Below, one piece after another: positions 1-9,229 of a stretch of DNA of 64,000 bases. Location of the stretch: the NCBI RefSeq assembly GCF_001644025.1, contig NZ_LUUK01000183.1:62001-126000 (forward strand), given 5' to 3'. The DNA comes from Methylomonas koyamae (GTDB lineage Bacteria; Pseudomonadota; Gammaproteobacteria; Methylococcales; Methylomonadaceae). The notes under the pieces are model-generated. The model had not been told where the DNA came from and did no database searches. It saw only the letters and a program-made list of their open reading frames with translations. Made by a program: the position numbers and the translations under genes. Each line of letters starts with the position of its first letter. Position 1 is the first letter of the stretch.

Positions 1-405
1 TTTCGATCTAGGTACATTAAGGAATGGTCTGGTTAGGAAGCTCAAGGCGGATACGCGAATTAGATCCGTATAGATAGGATTGCGCATGTAATCGGCCAAG
101 TACGGAGCAGAATAGTAGAATAACGCATAGATGACGCAGCAGATCAACAATTGGACTGTAAATACAACTTGAAAATGGGCGGCATGCACTTGCTTTGCTT
201 GGATTAGGGCGCCGCCCATGCCTGCGCCTGATATGAATCCCGCCAGTCCCGTGAAGATTTGGATGGCAACTACCAGGCCAAAATCTTCCGGGGTTAATAA
301 TCTAGCGAGTATTACACCGAATAAGAACTGACTGGTTTGTTCGGCAAATTTCCCAATTACCACCCAAATGCTGTTTTTTCGGATTTGATCTTTTGGTTGA
401 GTCAT
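1..405 (-). CDS. Wzx-like polysaccharide flippase, N-terminal part (cut by window edge)
   Basis: An open frame of 135 codons starts with ATG at 405 on the minus strand and runs off the window at base 1 without a stop. The N-terminus (KNSIWVVIGKFAEQTSQFLFG, then ILARLLTPEDFGLV) is characteristic of the oligosaccharide flippase / lipopolysaccharide biosynthesis family (Wzx/RfbX-like). Such proteins have 12-14 membrane helices and move lipid-linked sugar repeats across the inner membrane. Three hydrophobic helices are visible in the part present, including one around residues 80-100. No strong Shine-Dalgarno sequence is seen. The family call is confident; the polysaccharide it serves cannot be told from here. 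Confidence 0.8.
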   Translation of the reverse strand, partial: MTQPKDQIRKNSIWVVIGKFAEQTSQFLFGVILARLLTPEDFGLVVAIQIFTGLAGFISGAGMGGALIQAKQVHAAHFQVVFTVQLLICCVIYALFYYSAPYLADYMRNPIYTDLIRVSALSFLTRPFLNVPRSK

Positions 406-894
406 TTTGGGGTGTGCTTTTTATTGATTGCAGGTGTGGAAGTTGCTGATAATCAACTAACGGTTCGTATGCTATCGAATCTATTCGATAGATCGTAGTA
501 ACAGTTTGGTGGGTATTCCCGAGCTTTAAATTAAACTTATATGTTGGAGAAAAAAATCGTCGGGTCTTTTTTGATTTTCCATTCTAGTGGCTTGCGATAT
601 AAGCCTAACGTCTTTAAGTCGGTCTATAAAATCATTTCTCGGCTGTTCTCGGATCATTCTGCTTGGTCGCGCGTTGGTGGGGAGAGGTCGCTCACATTGT
701 TTGGTTATCGGCTTGATGAGCCAGTCAAGCGCATGAGACCGGGCTTTTCCCTTATCTAGTCCAACAGGTTCTCCTTGGATCGCGGATCGCTGCCACATTT
801 TAGCCGAAGTTGAGGGGAGCGGGGGTAAGTGAATAACCTAGCACTTTACTAGGTAAATAAATTGGACTAGAATGGTCTCAATTGTGAGGTTTGA
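406..894. other. Intergenic region with no convincing gene
   Basis: This stretch separates the divergent flippase and SUF regulator genes. Two overlapping short open frames on opposite strands (541-759 plus, 526-798 minus) mirror each other, have no recognisable domain and no ribosome binding site. The right end should hold the promoter of the SUF operon. Confidence 0.6.
837..853 (+). promoter_or_regulatory. Candidate operator of the SUF regulator
   Basis: A perfect inverted repeat CCTAG-N7-CTAGG lies 42 bases upstream of the Rrf2-family regulator, followed by an AT-rich stretch and a second CTAG at 867-870. Regulators of this family usually autoregulate the suf operon through a palindrome overlapping the promoter. 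The role is inferred from position; the sequence is not a clean match to the E. coli IscR consensus. Confidence 0.35.
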
Positions 895-1344
895 ATGTTG
901 AAGCTTAGTAAGTTGACCGACTACGCAACCGTGATACTTAGCGTGATCGCGCGGGACCAATCCCGCGTACATGTGGCCTTAGAGCTGTCTAGGATCACGG
1001 GGATTGCGCTGCCCACGGTCAGTAAAATCTTGAAGATATTAACCAAGGCCGGCGTACTTGCTTCCGTTCGAGGTGCGAAAGGCGGCTATTCGTTGGCCAG
1101 GGAGCCGGAACGGATTTCGGTGGCTACCGTCATCAGTGCCTTGGAGGGGCCGATCGCCTTGACCGAATGTACCGTTTCTCACAAAGGTTGCGATCAAGCC
1201 AGCGGTTGTCGGATTCAAGGCAGGTGGCACCTGCTGAACGACCGGATCGCTCAAGCGTTGGAGTCGGTTTCGTTAGCCGACATGATCGTTCCGTTCAAAC
1301 CGCCCGAAGAAGTCACGATACCCGTGAGTCGTTTATTCCGTTAA
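895..1344 (+). CDS. Rrf2-family SUF system Fe-S assembly regulator
   Basis: This is a 149-residue Rrf2 winged-helix regulator of the IscR-like subgroup that heads suf operons in gammaproteobacteria. The N-terminal half is the helix-turn-helix (start [11 protein letters not shown], recognition region [10 protein letters not shown], wing GAKGGYSLA). Three cysteines at about residues 92, 99 and 105 match the spacing of the Fe-S ligands in IscR, so it probably senses Fe-S status. It lies 16 bases upstream of sufB and is probably co-transcribed with it. Family assignment is firm; which genes it controls beyond suf is not known from the sequence. Confidence 0.9.
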   Translation: MLKLSKLTDYATVILSVIARDQSRVHVALELSRITGIALPTVSKILKILTKAGVLASVRGAKGGYSLAREPERISVATVISALEGPIALTECTVSHKGCDQASGCRIQGRWHLLNDRIAQALESVSLADMIVPFKPPEEVTIPVSRLFR

Positions 1345-1360
1345 TTCAGCGAGAGTGCCC

Positions 1361-2809
1361 ATGTCCGCAACCGCCCAAGAAATCGAACAACTGATCAGTC
1401 AGGAATACAAGCAAGGCTTCGTCACTGAATTGGAGGTCGACACCTTTCCGCCCGGTCTCGACGAAGACGTGATCCGCAGGCTGTCCAAGGTGAAGAACGA
1501 ACCGGAATTCATGCTGGAATACCGTTTGAAAGCCTTTCGCCACTGGCAAACCATGCCGGCGCCGGATTGGGCTCAGCTCAAGATCGATCCTATCGATTAT
1601 CAAGCCATCAGCTATTACTCGGCGCCAAAATCCAAAAAGGCCGGACCGAAGTCTCTGGACGAAGTTGACCCGGAATTGTTGGATACCTATAAAAAGCTCG
1701 GCATACCGCTAGACGAACAAGAACGTCTGGCCGGCATCGCAGTCGATGCCGTGTTTGACAGCGTATCGGTTGCAACCACGTTTAAAGGCAAGTTGAAAGA
1801 CGCCGGCGTGATTTTCTGCCCGATTTCCGAAGCGTTGCAAGAACATCCGGACTTGGTTAAGCAATACCTCGGTACCGTGGTGCCGGTTGGCGACAACTTT
1901 TTCGCCGCGTTGAATTCAGCGGTATTCACCGACGGGTCTTTCGTTTACATTCCCAAAGGCGTGCGTTGTCCGATGGAGTTATCGACCTATTTCCGGATCA
2001 ATGCCGCCAACACCGGCCAATTCGAAAGAACCTTGATCATCGCCGACGAAGGCTCGCATGTGTCGTATTTGGAAGGCTGCACCGCACCGATGCGCGACGA
2101 AAATCAGCTGCACGCGGCGGTTGTCGAATTGGTCGCGCTGGACAATGCACAAATCAAATATTCCACCGTGCAAAACTGGTATCCGGGCGACAAAGACGGC
2201 AAGGGCGGCATCTATAATTTCGTGACTAAGCGTGCCGAATGTCGTGGCCGCAATTCCAAAGTGTCCTGGACCCAAGTCGAAACCGGCTCGGCGATCACCT
2301 GGAAATACCCGAGCTGCGTGTTGTTGGGCGACGATTCGGTCGGCGAGTTTTATTCGGTGGCCTTGACTAACAACCTGCAGCAAGCCGACACCGGCACCAA
2401 GATGATCCATATCGGCAAAAACACTAGAAGTACCATTGTGTCGAAAGGGATTTCCGCCGGTCGGGCGCAGAACACCTATCGCGGCTTGGTGAAAGTCGCC
2501 AAATCCGCCGAAAACGCCCGCAATCATACTCAGTGCGACTCGTTGCTGGTCGGCGACCGCTGCGGCGCCCATACCTTTCCTTACGTGGAGGTAAAGCAGC
2601 CGACCGCGCAGGTCGAGCATGAAGCTACGACATCCAAAATCAGCGAAGATCAGTTGTTCTTCTGTCAGCAGCGCGGTTTGTCCGCCGAAGATGCGGTATC
2701 GATGATTGTGAATGGGTTTTGTAAGGAAGTGTTCAAGGAATTGCCGATGGAGTTTGCGGTTGAGGCGCAGGCTTTGTTGGGGATTAGCCTTGAAGGAGCT
2801 GTTGGTTAA
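1361..2809 (+). CDS. sufB: Fe-S cluster assembly scaffold SufB
   Basis: SufB is part of the SufBC2D scaffold that builds Fe-S clusters from sulfur delivered by SufS. The 482-residue product has the usual length and shows the family's conserved blocks ([35 protein letters not shown], and a C-terminal [15 protein letters not shown]). An in-frame GTG at 1355 would add two residues; the ATG at 1361 is preferred because GCGAGAG lies at suitable distance upstream. The rest of the operon is unusually far away: sufC begins 899 bases downstream, across a repeat element. Confidence 0.95.
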   Translation: MSATAQEIEQLISQEYKQGFVTELEVDTFPPGLDEDVIRRLSKVKNEPEFMLEYRLKAFRHWQTMPAPDWAQLKIDPIDYQAISYYSAPKSKKAGPKSLDEVDPELLDTYKKLGIPLDEQERLAGIAVDAVFDSVSVATTFKGKLKDAGVIFCPISEALQEHPDLVKQYLGTVVPVGDNFFAALNSAVFTDGSFVYIPKGVRCPMELSTYFRINAANTGQFERTLIIADEGSHVSYLEGCTAPMRDENQLHAAVVELVALDNAQIKYSTVQNWYPGDKDGKGGIYNFVTKRAECRGRNSKVSWTQVETGSAITWKYPSCVLLGDDSVGEFYSVALTNNLQQADTGTKMIHIGKNTRSTIVSKGISAGRAQNTYRGLVKVAKSAENARNHTQCDSLLVGDRCGAHTFPYVEVKQPTAQVEHEATTSKISEDQLFFCQQRGLSAEDAVSMIVNGFCKEVFKELPMEFAVEAQALLGISLEGAVG

Positions 2810-2822
2810 AAGGTTTTTTGTT

Positions 2823-2855
2823 CCCTCTCCCTCAGGGAGAGGGCTAGGGTGAGGG
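2823..2855. repeat. Dispersed palindromic repeat (CCTCTCCCTCAGGGAGAGGG type)
   Basis: A short inverted repeat sits directly after sufB and is followed by a T-containing stretch. A close relative of the same sequence is present at 60283-60314 inside the fecR gene, so it is a dispersed element. It could act as a transcript end or mRNA-stabilising hairpin after sufB; that role is inferred. Confidence 0.6.
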
Positions 2856-3064
2856 GCTTTTGATTTTAAGGTGTCGCTATCGCGACGGGGTGTTTTGAAG
2901 TCGGGGCTCGGCCCGACAGCCGAGATACTTTCTTTTGTTTGGCCAAAAGTAAGTATCCAAAGAAAAGGCCACCCGGAATTCCGCCTTAATCCTGCGATGC
3001 TCGGGGCGGAATAACGGGAGTAAACCCGTCGCTGATTGAAAGTGGTTAGATTATTTGGGACTGT

Positions 3065-3161
3065 TTCCCACGCGTTGCGTGGGAATCCAGATGCACCGTG
3101 TTACGGTGTGGCTGTGCCGCAGCTCGGTCAAGCCCGGCGTTCCCACGCAGCGCGTGGGAAC
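3065..3161. repeat. Pair of GCGTGGGAA palindromes
   Basis: Two hairpins face each other: TTCCCACGC-GTT-GCGTGGGAA at 3065-3085 and GTTCCCACGC-AGC-GCGTGGGAAC at 3139-3161. They lie inside the larger inverted-repeat element and resemble REP-type dispersed palindromes. Confidence 0.65.
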
Positions 3162-3211
3162 GAGGTAAGAAAGTGGTTAGATAGCTTTTGATGTTGGATG
3201 TGGATGAAGTT

Positions 3212-3284
3212 GTAGGATGCTGCCGACGTTAGGAGGCGCATCGTTCGCGATCGATGCGCTTCACTGCGTTCAGCACATCCTACG
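3212..3284. repeat. Dispersed repeat ending in GTAGGATG/CATCCTAC
   Basis: The segment begins GTAGGATG and ends CATCCTAC, and includes ATCGTTCGCGAT and GCGCTTCACTGCGTTCAGC. A second copy with the same order of motifs lies at 18360-18430. It is a palindromic interspersed repeat with no coding function visible. Confidence 0.65.
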
Positions 3285-3708
3285 TGATACGAGCTTTGGA
3301 GGCTGATGGCTTTGGTCCCGTATGCCGCGCAGAACACCGGAGCTTTTGAGCGGAACAGCCAGTAGGGGCGATGCAGGGATGCATCGCGTTTTACGTAAGG
3401 GCTGGGAAGTCCCTTCGGAAAACCCCGCTCAAACCTGAGGAGCGCAGGGAACAAGCGGCATCCGGGTGTCGTTTCTTTTGGACACTTTTCTTTGGATAAG
3501 CAAAGAAAAGTATCTCGGTTGTCGGTCCGACAAATCGGCAGGATAGCCGATTTGCATGCGGAGCACCCGCAGGGCGAAACACATGGATGTGTTTCGTGAA
3601 ACCGACGTTAAAACACCGTCGCGATAGCGACACAAAAACAAAGATTTAATGCTGGGTTTCACTCCGTTCTACCCAGCCTACACTTTAAAAACTTAGGTGA
3701 CTAAACGT

Positions 3709-4458
3709 ATGCTCAGCATCAAAAATCTCCACGTAACCATCAACGACAAACCTATTTTAAAAGGCTTGACCCTGGATATAAACCCAGGTGAAGTCCATGC
3801 CGTCATGGGCCCCAACGGCGCCGGCAAGAGTACCTTGTCGCACGTGCTGTCCGGCAAGCCGGGTTATGAAGTTATCGCCGGCAGCGTGACCTATAACGGC
3901 AAGGATTTACTGGACATGGCCCCGGAAATTCGTGCCCGCGAAGGGGTGTTTCTGGCCTTCCAATATCCGGTTGAGATTCCCGGTGTCAGCAATATTTATC
4001 TGCTCAAGGCCGCGCTGAACGCGATGCGCAGGCATCGCGGCTTGCCGGAGGTCGATGCGATGGACTTTCTGACTTTGGTGAAAGGTAAGGTCAAATTGCT
4101 GCAGATGGACGAGAAGTTCTTGTATCGCGCGGTCAACGAAGGCTTTTCAGGCGGCGAGAAGAAACGTAACGAAATTCTGCAGGCGGCGATCCTGGAGCCG
4201 AATTTGTGCATCCTCGACGAAACCGATTCCGGTTTGGATATCGACGCATTGCGTATTGTCTCCGAAGGCGTCAATTCCTTGCGCAACGCCGAGCGCTCCT
4301 TCCTGATGATTACGCACTACCAACGCTTGCTCGATTACGTTAAACCTGACGTGGTGCATGTATTGGCAGACGGCAAGATCGTTAAATCCGGAGGACCGGA
4401 GCTGGCGCTGGAATTGGAAGAAAAAGGCTATAGCTGGCTGGAAGGGCAGGCGGCATGA
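3709..4458 (+). CDS. sufC: Fe-S cluster assembly ATPase SufC
   Basis: SufC is the ABC-type ATPase that drives conformational change of the SufBC2D scaffold. The product has Walker A (GPNGAGKST), the SufC-type signature (FSGGEKKRNEI), Walker B (LCILDETDSGLD) and the H-loop (MITHYQRLL). The ATG at 3709 gives 249 residues and has AGGTGA eight bases upstream; a GTG at 3697 in the same frame would lie on that ribosome binding site. The stop codon overlaps the sufD start by four bases (ATGA), so the two are translationally coupled. A repeat element lies upstream, so sufC-sufD may depend on readthrough or on a promoter in the repeat. Confidence 0.95.
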   Translation: MLSIKNLHVTINDKPILKGLTLDINPGEVHAVMGPNGAGKSTLSHVLSGKPGYEVIAGSVTYNGKDLLDMAPEIRAREGVFLAFQYPVEIPGVSNIYLLKAALNAMRRHRGLPEVDAMDFLTLVKGKVKLLQMDEKFLYRAVNEGFSGGEKKRNEILQAAILEPNLCILDETDSGLDIDALRIVSEGVNSLRNAERSFLMITHYQRLLDYVKPDVVHVLADGKIVKSGGPELALELEEKGYSWLEGQAA

Positions 4459-5756
4459 TGAGCAAAACAACCCACGATCCGTATTTGACGGCCTATCCGG
4501 CCTTGGCCGATAGTTTGCCCGGTCGGGAGCTACCGTGGTTGCAAACGCTTCGCGGCGAAGCTTTGCAAGCGTTCGGCGAACGCGGTTTTCCCGGTCACCG
4601 CGAGGAAGAATGGCGCTATACCGACCTGTCGGCGTTGAGCAAAACCGTGTTCGCGCCGACAACCGGCCAAGTGATCGACGTCGCATGGTTGAATCAATAT
4701 CGGCTGGATGACGCTATCAGCGTGGTCTTGGTTAACGGCCGCTTCGCGGCGGACCTGTCGCGCATCGACGCCGATGCCGGCGCGGTGACCGTGTCCAGTC
4801 TCAAGGATTTGTTGACCGAAACCCCAGCGGTGTTGGAAGGGAGATTGGGTCAGGCGGTGACGACGGCCGAGCACAGCTTGGTGGCGTTCAATAACGCCTG
4901 GTTCGGCGATGGTGTCGTGATTGAAGTCGCGGCTAAGCAGGCGCTCGACAAACCGCTGCAGATTCTGCACGTGGTGACCGAAGCCAATGCGCTGGCGGCG
5001 ACGCGCAACCTGTTCATCGTTCACGACCAGGCGGACGCCGTTTTTATCGAAACCTATGTCGGCAGCGTAGACAGTTATTTCACTGCCTCAGTCAACGAGT
5101 GTCTGCTGGGCCGCAACGCCGGTTTGACGCTGTACAAGGTGCAACTGGAAGCCGAAAAAGCCCGGCATTTTGGCGGCACCTACGTCAAGCAAGCGCCGGA
5201 CAGCCGCTTTGTTCACCACAACTTTGCGCTCGGTAGCCTGTTGGCGCGGAGCGACATTCACAGCGATTTGGACAAAGCCTCGGACTGCACTTTGAACGGC
5301 TTGTTCGTCGCCAGCGGCCGCCAGCATCTGGACAACCATACCCGCATCAACCACTTGCAGCCGCACGGTATCAGCCGCGAATATTACAAAGGCGTGCTGG
5401 ATAACCGGGCGCGCGGCGTGTTTCAGGGCCGGGTGATTGTCGCCGAGGGCGCGCAACACACCGATTCGGAGATGAATAATCGCAATCTGCTGTTATCCGC
5501 GGATGCAGAGGTGGATACCAAACCGCAATTGGAGATTTACAACGACGACGTCAAGTGTTCGCACGGCGTGACGGTCGGCCAGTTGGAAGAAAAGTCGGTG
5601 TTCTATTTGCAATCGCGCGGTGTCGATGAAGCGACCGCGCGGAATATTTTGACCTTTGCGTTTGCCAACGAGATGGTCGATAAGGTCGAAAATGCCGAGT
5701 TGAAAGGTTTGTTGCTGAAAGAATTGTTACAGCGGTTTCCGGCGATCAGTTTGTAA
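4455..5756 (+). CDS. sufD: Fe-S cluster assembly scaffold protein SufD
   Basis: SufD is the SufB paralogue of the SufBC2D complex and supports iron acquisition. The 433-residue frame begins ATGATG, overlapping sufC by four bases. Family hallmarks are the early REEEWRYTDL block, the beta-helix region, and the C-terminal blocks HTDSEMNNRNLLLS, DDVKCSHG and FYLQSRGVDEATAR. The last 30 bases overlap the end of a convergent Uma2-type gene. The next suf gene, sufS, begins 637 bases downstream beyond that antisense gene. Confidence 0.94.
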   Translation: MMSKTTHDPYLTAYPALADSLPGRELPWLQTLRGEALQAFGERGFPGHREEEWRYTDLSALSKTVFAPTTGQVIDVAWLNQYRLDDAISVVLVNGRFAADLSRIDADAGAVTVSSLKDLLTETPAVLEGRLGQAVTTAEHSLVAFNNAWFGDGVVIEVAAKQALDKPLQILHVVTEANALAATRNLFIVHDQADAVFIETYVGSVDSYFTASVNECLLGRNAGLTLYKVQLEAEKARHFGGTYVKQAPDSRFVHHNFALGSLLARSDIHSDLDKASDCTLNGLFVASGRQHLDNHTRINHLQPHGISREYYKGVLDNRARGVFQGRVIVAEGAQHTDSEMNNRNLLLSADAEVDTKPQLEIYNDDVKCSHGVTVGQLEEKSVFYLQSRGVDEATARNILTFAFANEMVDKVENAELKGLLLKELLQRFPAISL

Positions 5757-6311
5757 AATAGCCGCGACCGATACCCGAAGCGCCGGTAACGCCACCAAGT
5801 CGATGCTATCGGCGGTTGTCAGCACGGATTGATTCAGATAGTCGCCGTCTTGCGGTTGCCGATACACTTCCAGGCACTGGTCGATCAGATTGACGATCCA
5901 GTATTCGCTAATACCGTGGGTGGCATACAGGCGCAGTTTTTGGGTGCGGTCGAAGCGCAAAGTGCTGTCGGAGACTTCGATCAGCAAGAGCACGTCGGCG
6001 GCGTTGGGATGGCGGGTGGTGTAGTCGTCGGTATCGGGTTTAACCAGAACCAGATCGGGTTCCGGTTCGGACAAGTCTCCGAGTTGGACTGGGCCTTGTA
6101 CGCGAACTGTAACACCCTGGTTCCATAAGTGGGCAAAAATGCGATTTAAACGATCAACATGTCCTGCATGGTTAAATCCTATCGGTGACATGGTGAGAAT
6201 TTCTCCTTCAATCAGTTCCAGTCGGCTTTCGGGCGGAAAAATGCCGGCTTCGCCCATGCGATGCCATTCGGCGATGTCGGTGAGGTGTTTTTGCGGAAAA
6301 ACGGCGACCAT
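5727..6311 (-). CDS. Uma2-family (DUF820) predicted endonuclease
   Basis: The 194-residue product shows the Uma2/DUF820 arrangement of a PD-(D/E)XK nuclease fold: an early E in LELIEGEI, then SEPEPDLVLVKP, then LLIEVSDSTLRFDRTQK and YWIVNLIDQCLEVY. Genes of this family are often carried in many copies by cyanobacteria and some methanotrophs; their biological role is unsettled. It sits on the opposite strand between sufD and sufS, overlapping the sufD end by 30 bases, which looks like a later insertion into the operon. Start is ATG at 6311. Confidence 0.82.
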   Translation of the reverse strand: MVAVFPQKHLTDIAEWHRMGEAGIFPPESRLELIEGEILTMSPIGFNHAGHVDRLNRIFAHLWNQGVTVRVQGPVQLGDLSEPEPDLVLVKPDTDDYTTRHPNAADVLLLIEVSDSTLRFDRTQKLRLYATHGISEYWIVNLIDQCLEVYRQPQDGDYLNQSVLTTADSIDLVALPALRVSVAAILQTDRRKPL

Positions 6312-6392
6312 AGTTTTATCCCATTTAGCGAATCGATCGGCTCGATTCTAGTGTGTAGTAATAACGAAATCAATTAAACCAAACAGTTAGCG

Positions 6393-7616
6393 ATGAGCAT
6401 ATTTCCAGTAGAACAAGTCCGCGCCGATTTTCCTATCCTCGGCGAGAAAATTCGCAACAAGCCCTTGGTTTATCTGGACAACGCCGCCAGTTGCCAAAAA
6501 CCGCAAGCGGTGATCGATGCCATCGTTCATACTTATAGTCGCGAATACGCCAACATCCATCGCGGCGTGCACACCTTAAGTGTCAAAGCCACGGACAAGT
6601 TTGAAGGTGCTAGGGAGAAAGTCAGGGCCTTCATCAACGCCAACAGCGACAAGGAGATTATCTTCGTGCGCGGCGCGACCGAGGCGATCAATCTGGTGGC
6701 GCAAAGTTACGGCAAGTCGCAATTGAAAGCCGGCGACGAGATCGTCATCAGCGCGATGGAACATCACGCCAATATCGTGCCTTGGCAGATGCTGTGCGAG
6801 CAGATCGGCGCGGTGTTGAAAGTCGCGCCGATGGACCAAGCCGGCGAATTGCTGTTCGACGAATTCGAAAAGTTGCTGAACGCCAAGACCAAGCTGGTGG
6901 CGATTACTCAAATGTCCAATGCGCTGGGCACGATCAATCCGGTCGAAAACATCATCGCCGCCGCCCACGCCAGAAACATTCCGGTATTGCTCGACGGCGC
7001 GCAGGCGATTCCGCACATGGCGGTCGATGTGCAAGCGTTGGACTGCGATTTTTACGTATTCTCCGGCCATAAGCTTTATGGCCCGTCCGGCGCCGGCGTG
7101 CTGTACGGCAAGCAAGCCTTGCTGGAAGCGATGCCGCCGTATCAAGGCGGCGGCGACATGATACGCACCGTCACCTTCGAAAAAACCACCTATGCCGGCC
7201 TGCCGCATAAGTTCGAGGCCGGCACGCCGGCCATCGCCGAAGTCATTGGTTTGGGGGCGGCCATTGATTACGTCGCGGCGGTCGGCGTTGCCAATATCGC
7301 GGCTTACGAAGCCGAGCTGCTGGCTTATGCCACCGAACAGGCGCAACAAATCAAGGGTTTAAACATCATCGGTCAGGCGGCCCACAAGGGCGGCATCTTA
7401 TCGTTTACGCTGGATCGGATTCATCCTCACGACATCGGCACCATGCTGGACAGTTTGGGCATTGCGATACGCGCGGGTCATCATTGCGCGATGCCGGTGA
7501 TGGACTTTTACGGCGTGCCGGCCACGGCGCGCGCCTCGTTCGCCATGTACAATACCCGCCAAGAAATCGACGTATTGATGCAAGGCATCAAATCCTTAAT
7601 AGAGGTGTTTGGCTAA
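6393..7616 (+). CDS. sufS: Cysteine desulfurase SufS
   Basis: SufS is the PLP enzyme that takes sulfur from L-cysteine as a persulfide for the SUF scaffold. The 407-residue protein has the PLP lysine in [10 protein letters not shown] (about residue 226), the substrate motif [10 protein letters not shown], and the persulfide cysteine in RAGHHCAMP (about residue 365), as in group II desulfurases. Its stop codon shares a base with the sufU start (TAATG), so the pair is coupled and sufU is the likely sulfur acceptor. Confidence 0.95.
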   Translation: MSIFPVEQVRADFPILGEKIRNKPLVYLDNAASCQKPQAVIDAIVHTYSREYANIHRGVHTLSVKATDKFEGAREKVRAFINANSDKEIIFVRGATEAINLVAQSYGKSQLKAGDEIVISAMEHHANIVPWQMLCEQIGAVLKVAPMDQAGELLFDEFEKLLNAKTKLVAITQMSNALGTINPVENIIAAAHARNIPVLLDGAQAIPHMAVDVQALDCDFYVFSGHKLYGPSGAGVLYGKQALLEAMPPYQGGGDMIRTVTFEKTTYAGLPHKFEAGTPAIAEVIGLGAAIDYVAAVGVANIAAYEAELLAYATEQAQQIKGLNIIGQAAHKGGILSFTLDRIHPHDIGTMLDSLGIAIRAGHHCAMPVMDFYGVPATARASFAMYNTRQEIDVLMQGIKSLIEVFG

Positions 7617-8071
7617 TGTTTGAAGACTTACGCGACCTATACCAAGAGGTCATATTCGACCACAACCGTAATCCGCGCAACTTCCGCATCATGGAAGAGG
7701 CCAATCGGCGGGTGGATGGTTTTAACCCTTTGTGCGGCGACAAGTTGACGCTGTTTTTGAAAATCGGTGACGATCGTGTGATTCAGGACGCCAGCTTTCA
7801 AGGCTCCGGTTGCGCGATTTCCACCGCGTCGGTGTCTTTGATGACCGAAATCATCAAGGGTTTGACCGAAGACGAGGCTGAAGCCTTGTTCAAGCAATTC
7901 CACGAAATGACCACCGGCAAGACCGAAGACATCAATCTGGAAGCGATCGGCAAGCTGGCGGTATTGGCCGGCGTCCGGGAATATCCGGCGCGGGTCAAAT
8001 GCGCGACGCTGGCCTGGCATACGCTGGATGCGGCGTTGAAGAACGAGCGGGAAGCGGTTTCGACCGAATAA
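7616..8071 (+). CDS. sufU: SufU-type sulfur acceptor / scaffold
   Basis: SufU accepts the persulfide sulfur from SufS in SUF systems that lack SufE. The 151-residue product has the expected zinc and sulfur ligands: C40 in NPLCGD with D42, C66 in GSGCAIS, and C129 in VKCATLAW. The start at 7616 overlaps the sufS stop; an upstream in-frame extension would lie inside sufS and is not used. No SufE or A-type carrier gene is seen in the window. Confidence 0.93.
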   Translation: MFEDLRDLYQEVIFDHNRNPRNFRIMEEANRRVDGFNPLCGDKLTLFLKIGDDRVIQDASFQGSGCAISTASVSLMTEIIKGLTEDEAEALFKQFHEMTTGKTEDINLEAIGKLAVLAGVREYPARVKCATLAWHTLDAALKNEREAVSTE

Positions 8072-8127
8072 ACCGTGTTGAGGTTCGGTCCGGGTTGCGG
8101 GAATCGCCTTGGCTTGGCGTTGCTGTC

Positions 8128-8871
8128 ATGACTCAGCTGGCCGTGATAGCGGGCGACCAGCGCTCGGCGGTGTTGGCCGAGTGGTTGAACGCCGATTTGT
8201 TGGATTTCGACGCTGCTAACTTGGACGCCGCCGAATTTTTTCTAGCTTACCGCGACGGTTGTCTGAGACTACTCGACCGGCAAACCCTGAAAAAAGGCGG
8301 GCTGACCGTCGAGATCGATCCGCGCCCCGGCGAGCAGCATTCCTATCCAGCACCGAAAAAAGACCTGCTGGCCCAGGCCATCGGCAAGAAAACCCACACC
8401 GTGGTTGATGCTACCTGCGGTTGGGCGCAAGACAGTCTGGCCTTGTTTCGGATGGGTTATCAAGTGACTTGCATCGAGCGTTCGCCGGTGATGGCGGCCT
8501 TGATTCAGGACGGCTTCGAGCGGCTGGCGCAAAAAGATTGGGTGCGACGGCGCGAACTCTCGCCCCCGACGTTATTGATAGGCAACGCGATCGCATTGCT
8601 GGCCGATCTTTCGGAAGCGCCGGACTGTATCTATCTCGATCCGATGTTCCCCGCCAAGAAAAAGCAGAGCGCGGCCACGCGTAAATCCATGGCGATCCTG
8701 CGCGATATCTTGGGCGACGACCTGGATAGACAAGCCTTGTTCGATGCGGCATGGGCGGCAACCGGCAAGCGGGTCGTCGTCAAGAGTCCGGACCATGCAG
8801 AGCCGTTGGGCGGCAAACCGAGCCAAAGTTTTCAGGGTAAGTTGCTGCGTTACGATGTCTATTTGAAATGA
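8128..8871 (+). CDS. rsmJ: 16S rRNA (guanine-1516-N2)-methyltransferase RsmJ
   Basis: RsmJ methylates G1516 of 16S rRNA with S-adenosylmethionine. The 247-residue protein shows VVDATCGWAQDSLAL (SAM-binding motif I), IERSPVMAALIQDG, and the catalytic YLDPMFP motif followed by KKKQSAATRK, all typical of RsmJ. The ATG at 8128 is chosen because the longer frame would overlap sufU and encode an unrelated N-terminus. It follows sufU on the same strand with a 56-base gap; the link with Fe-S assembly is only by proximity. Confidence 0.9.
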   Translation: MTQLAVIAGDQRSAVLAEWLNADLLDFDAANLDAAEFFLAYRDGCLRLLDRQTLKKGGLTVEIDPRPGEQHSYPAPKKDLLAQAIGKKTHTVVDATCGWAQDSLALFRMGYQVTCIERSPVMAALIQDGFERLAQKDWVRRRELSPPTLLIGNAIALLADLSEAPDCIYLDPMFPAKKKQSAATRKSMAILRDILGDDLDRQALFDAAWAATGKRVVVKSPDHAEPLGGKPSQSFQGKLLRYDVYLK

Positions 8872-8914
8872 TGCGGTTTTGCGTAACCAATCTTCACCAA
8901 CAGCGAGATTCGAG

Positions 8915-9229
8915 ATGACGGAATGGATAGACGTGGTGGCGGAATCGGCGATGGCCGACCGCGAGCATGTGGTGGTCGATATCGACGGCGACGACGTGGC
9001 GGTCTTTAAAATCGACGGTCGGTTTTACGCGATTGCCGATGTGTGTACCCACGACGGCGCCGAAATCGCCAGCGGCGAGCTGGACGGCGATGAGATCGTT
9101 TGTCCTCGCCATGGCGCCCGGTTTTGCGTCAAGACCGGCCAAGTCAAATGCGCGCCGGCTTACGAAGATGTCGAGACCTTCCCGGTCAGGATTGTCGGCG
9201 GCGTGGTGCAAGTCAGCCGCCGGGACTGA
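8915..9229 (+). CDS. Rieske-type non-heme iron oxygenase ferredoxin
   Basis: This small 104-residue protein has the two Rieske ligand pairs CTHDG and CPRHGARFC, so it binds a 2Fe-2S cluster through two cysteines and two histidines. It resembles the ferredoxin subunit of ring-hydroxylating dioxygenases, but no oxygenase gene is near. Small Rieske ferredoxins often close suf gene clusters, which fits its place here. The ATG at 8915 is preferred over a TTG at 8879. Its 3' end overlaps the convergent lipoprotein gene by 17 bases. Confidence 0.85.
   Translation: MTEWIDVVAESAMADREHVVVDIDGDDVAVFKIDGRFYAIADVCTHDGAEIASGELDGDEIVCPRHGARFCVKTGQVKCAPAYEDVETFPVRIVGGVVQVSRRD

Larger units (their letters stand above)
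2871..3632. repeat. Non-coding element with long imperfect terminal inverted repeats inside the suf operon
   Basis: The left arm (2871-2985) and right arm (3461-3632) are inverted copies. Both ends carry GTGTCGCTATCGCGAC followed by GGTGTTTT-like sequence, and deeper in both have CCGAGATAC, TATCCAAAGAAAAG and CCCGG in the same order. The right arm holds extra bases. Open frames inside are short and unsupported, so this looks like a non-autonomous mobile element or composite repeat. It separates sufB from sufC. No target-site duplication is obvious. Confidence 0.6.

Noticed and set aside
526-798. Overlapping open frames of 72 and 90 codons on opposite strands
   Set aside because: They mirror one another, have no ribosome binding site and no recognisable domain.
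7484-7615. Long N-terminal extension of sufU
   Set aside because: The extension lies inside sufS in another frame; the ATG at 7616 gives the exact family start.
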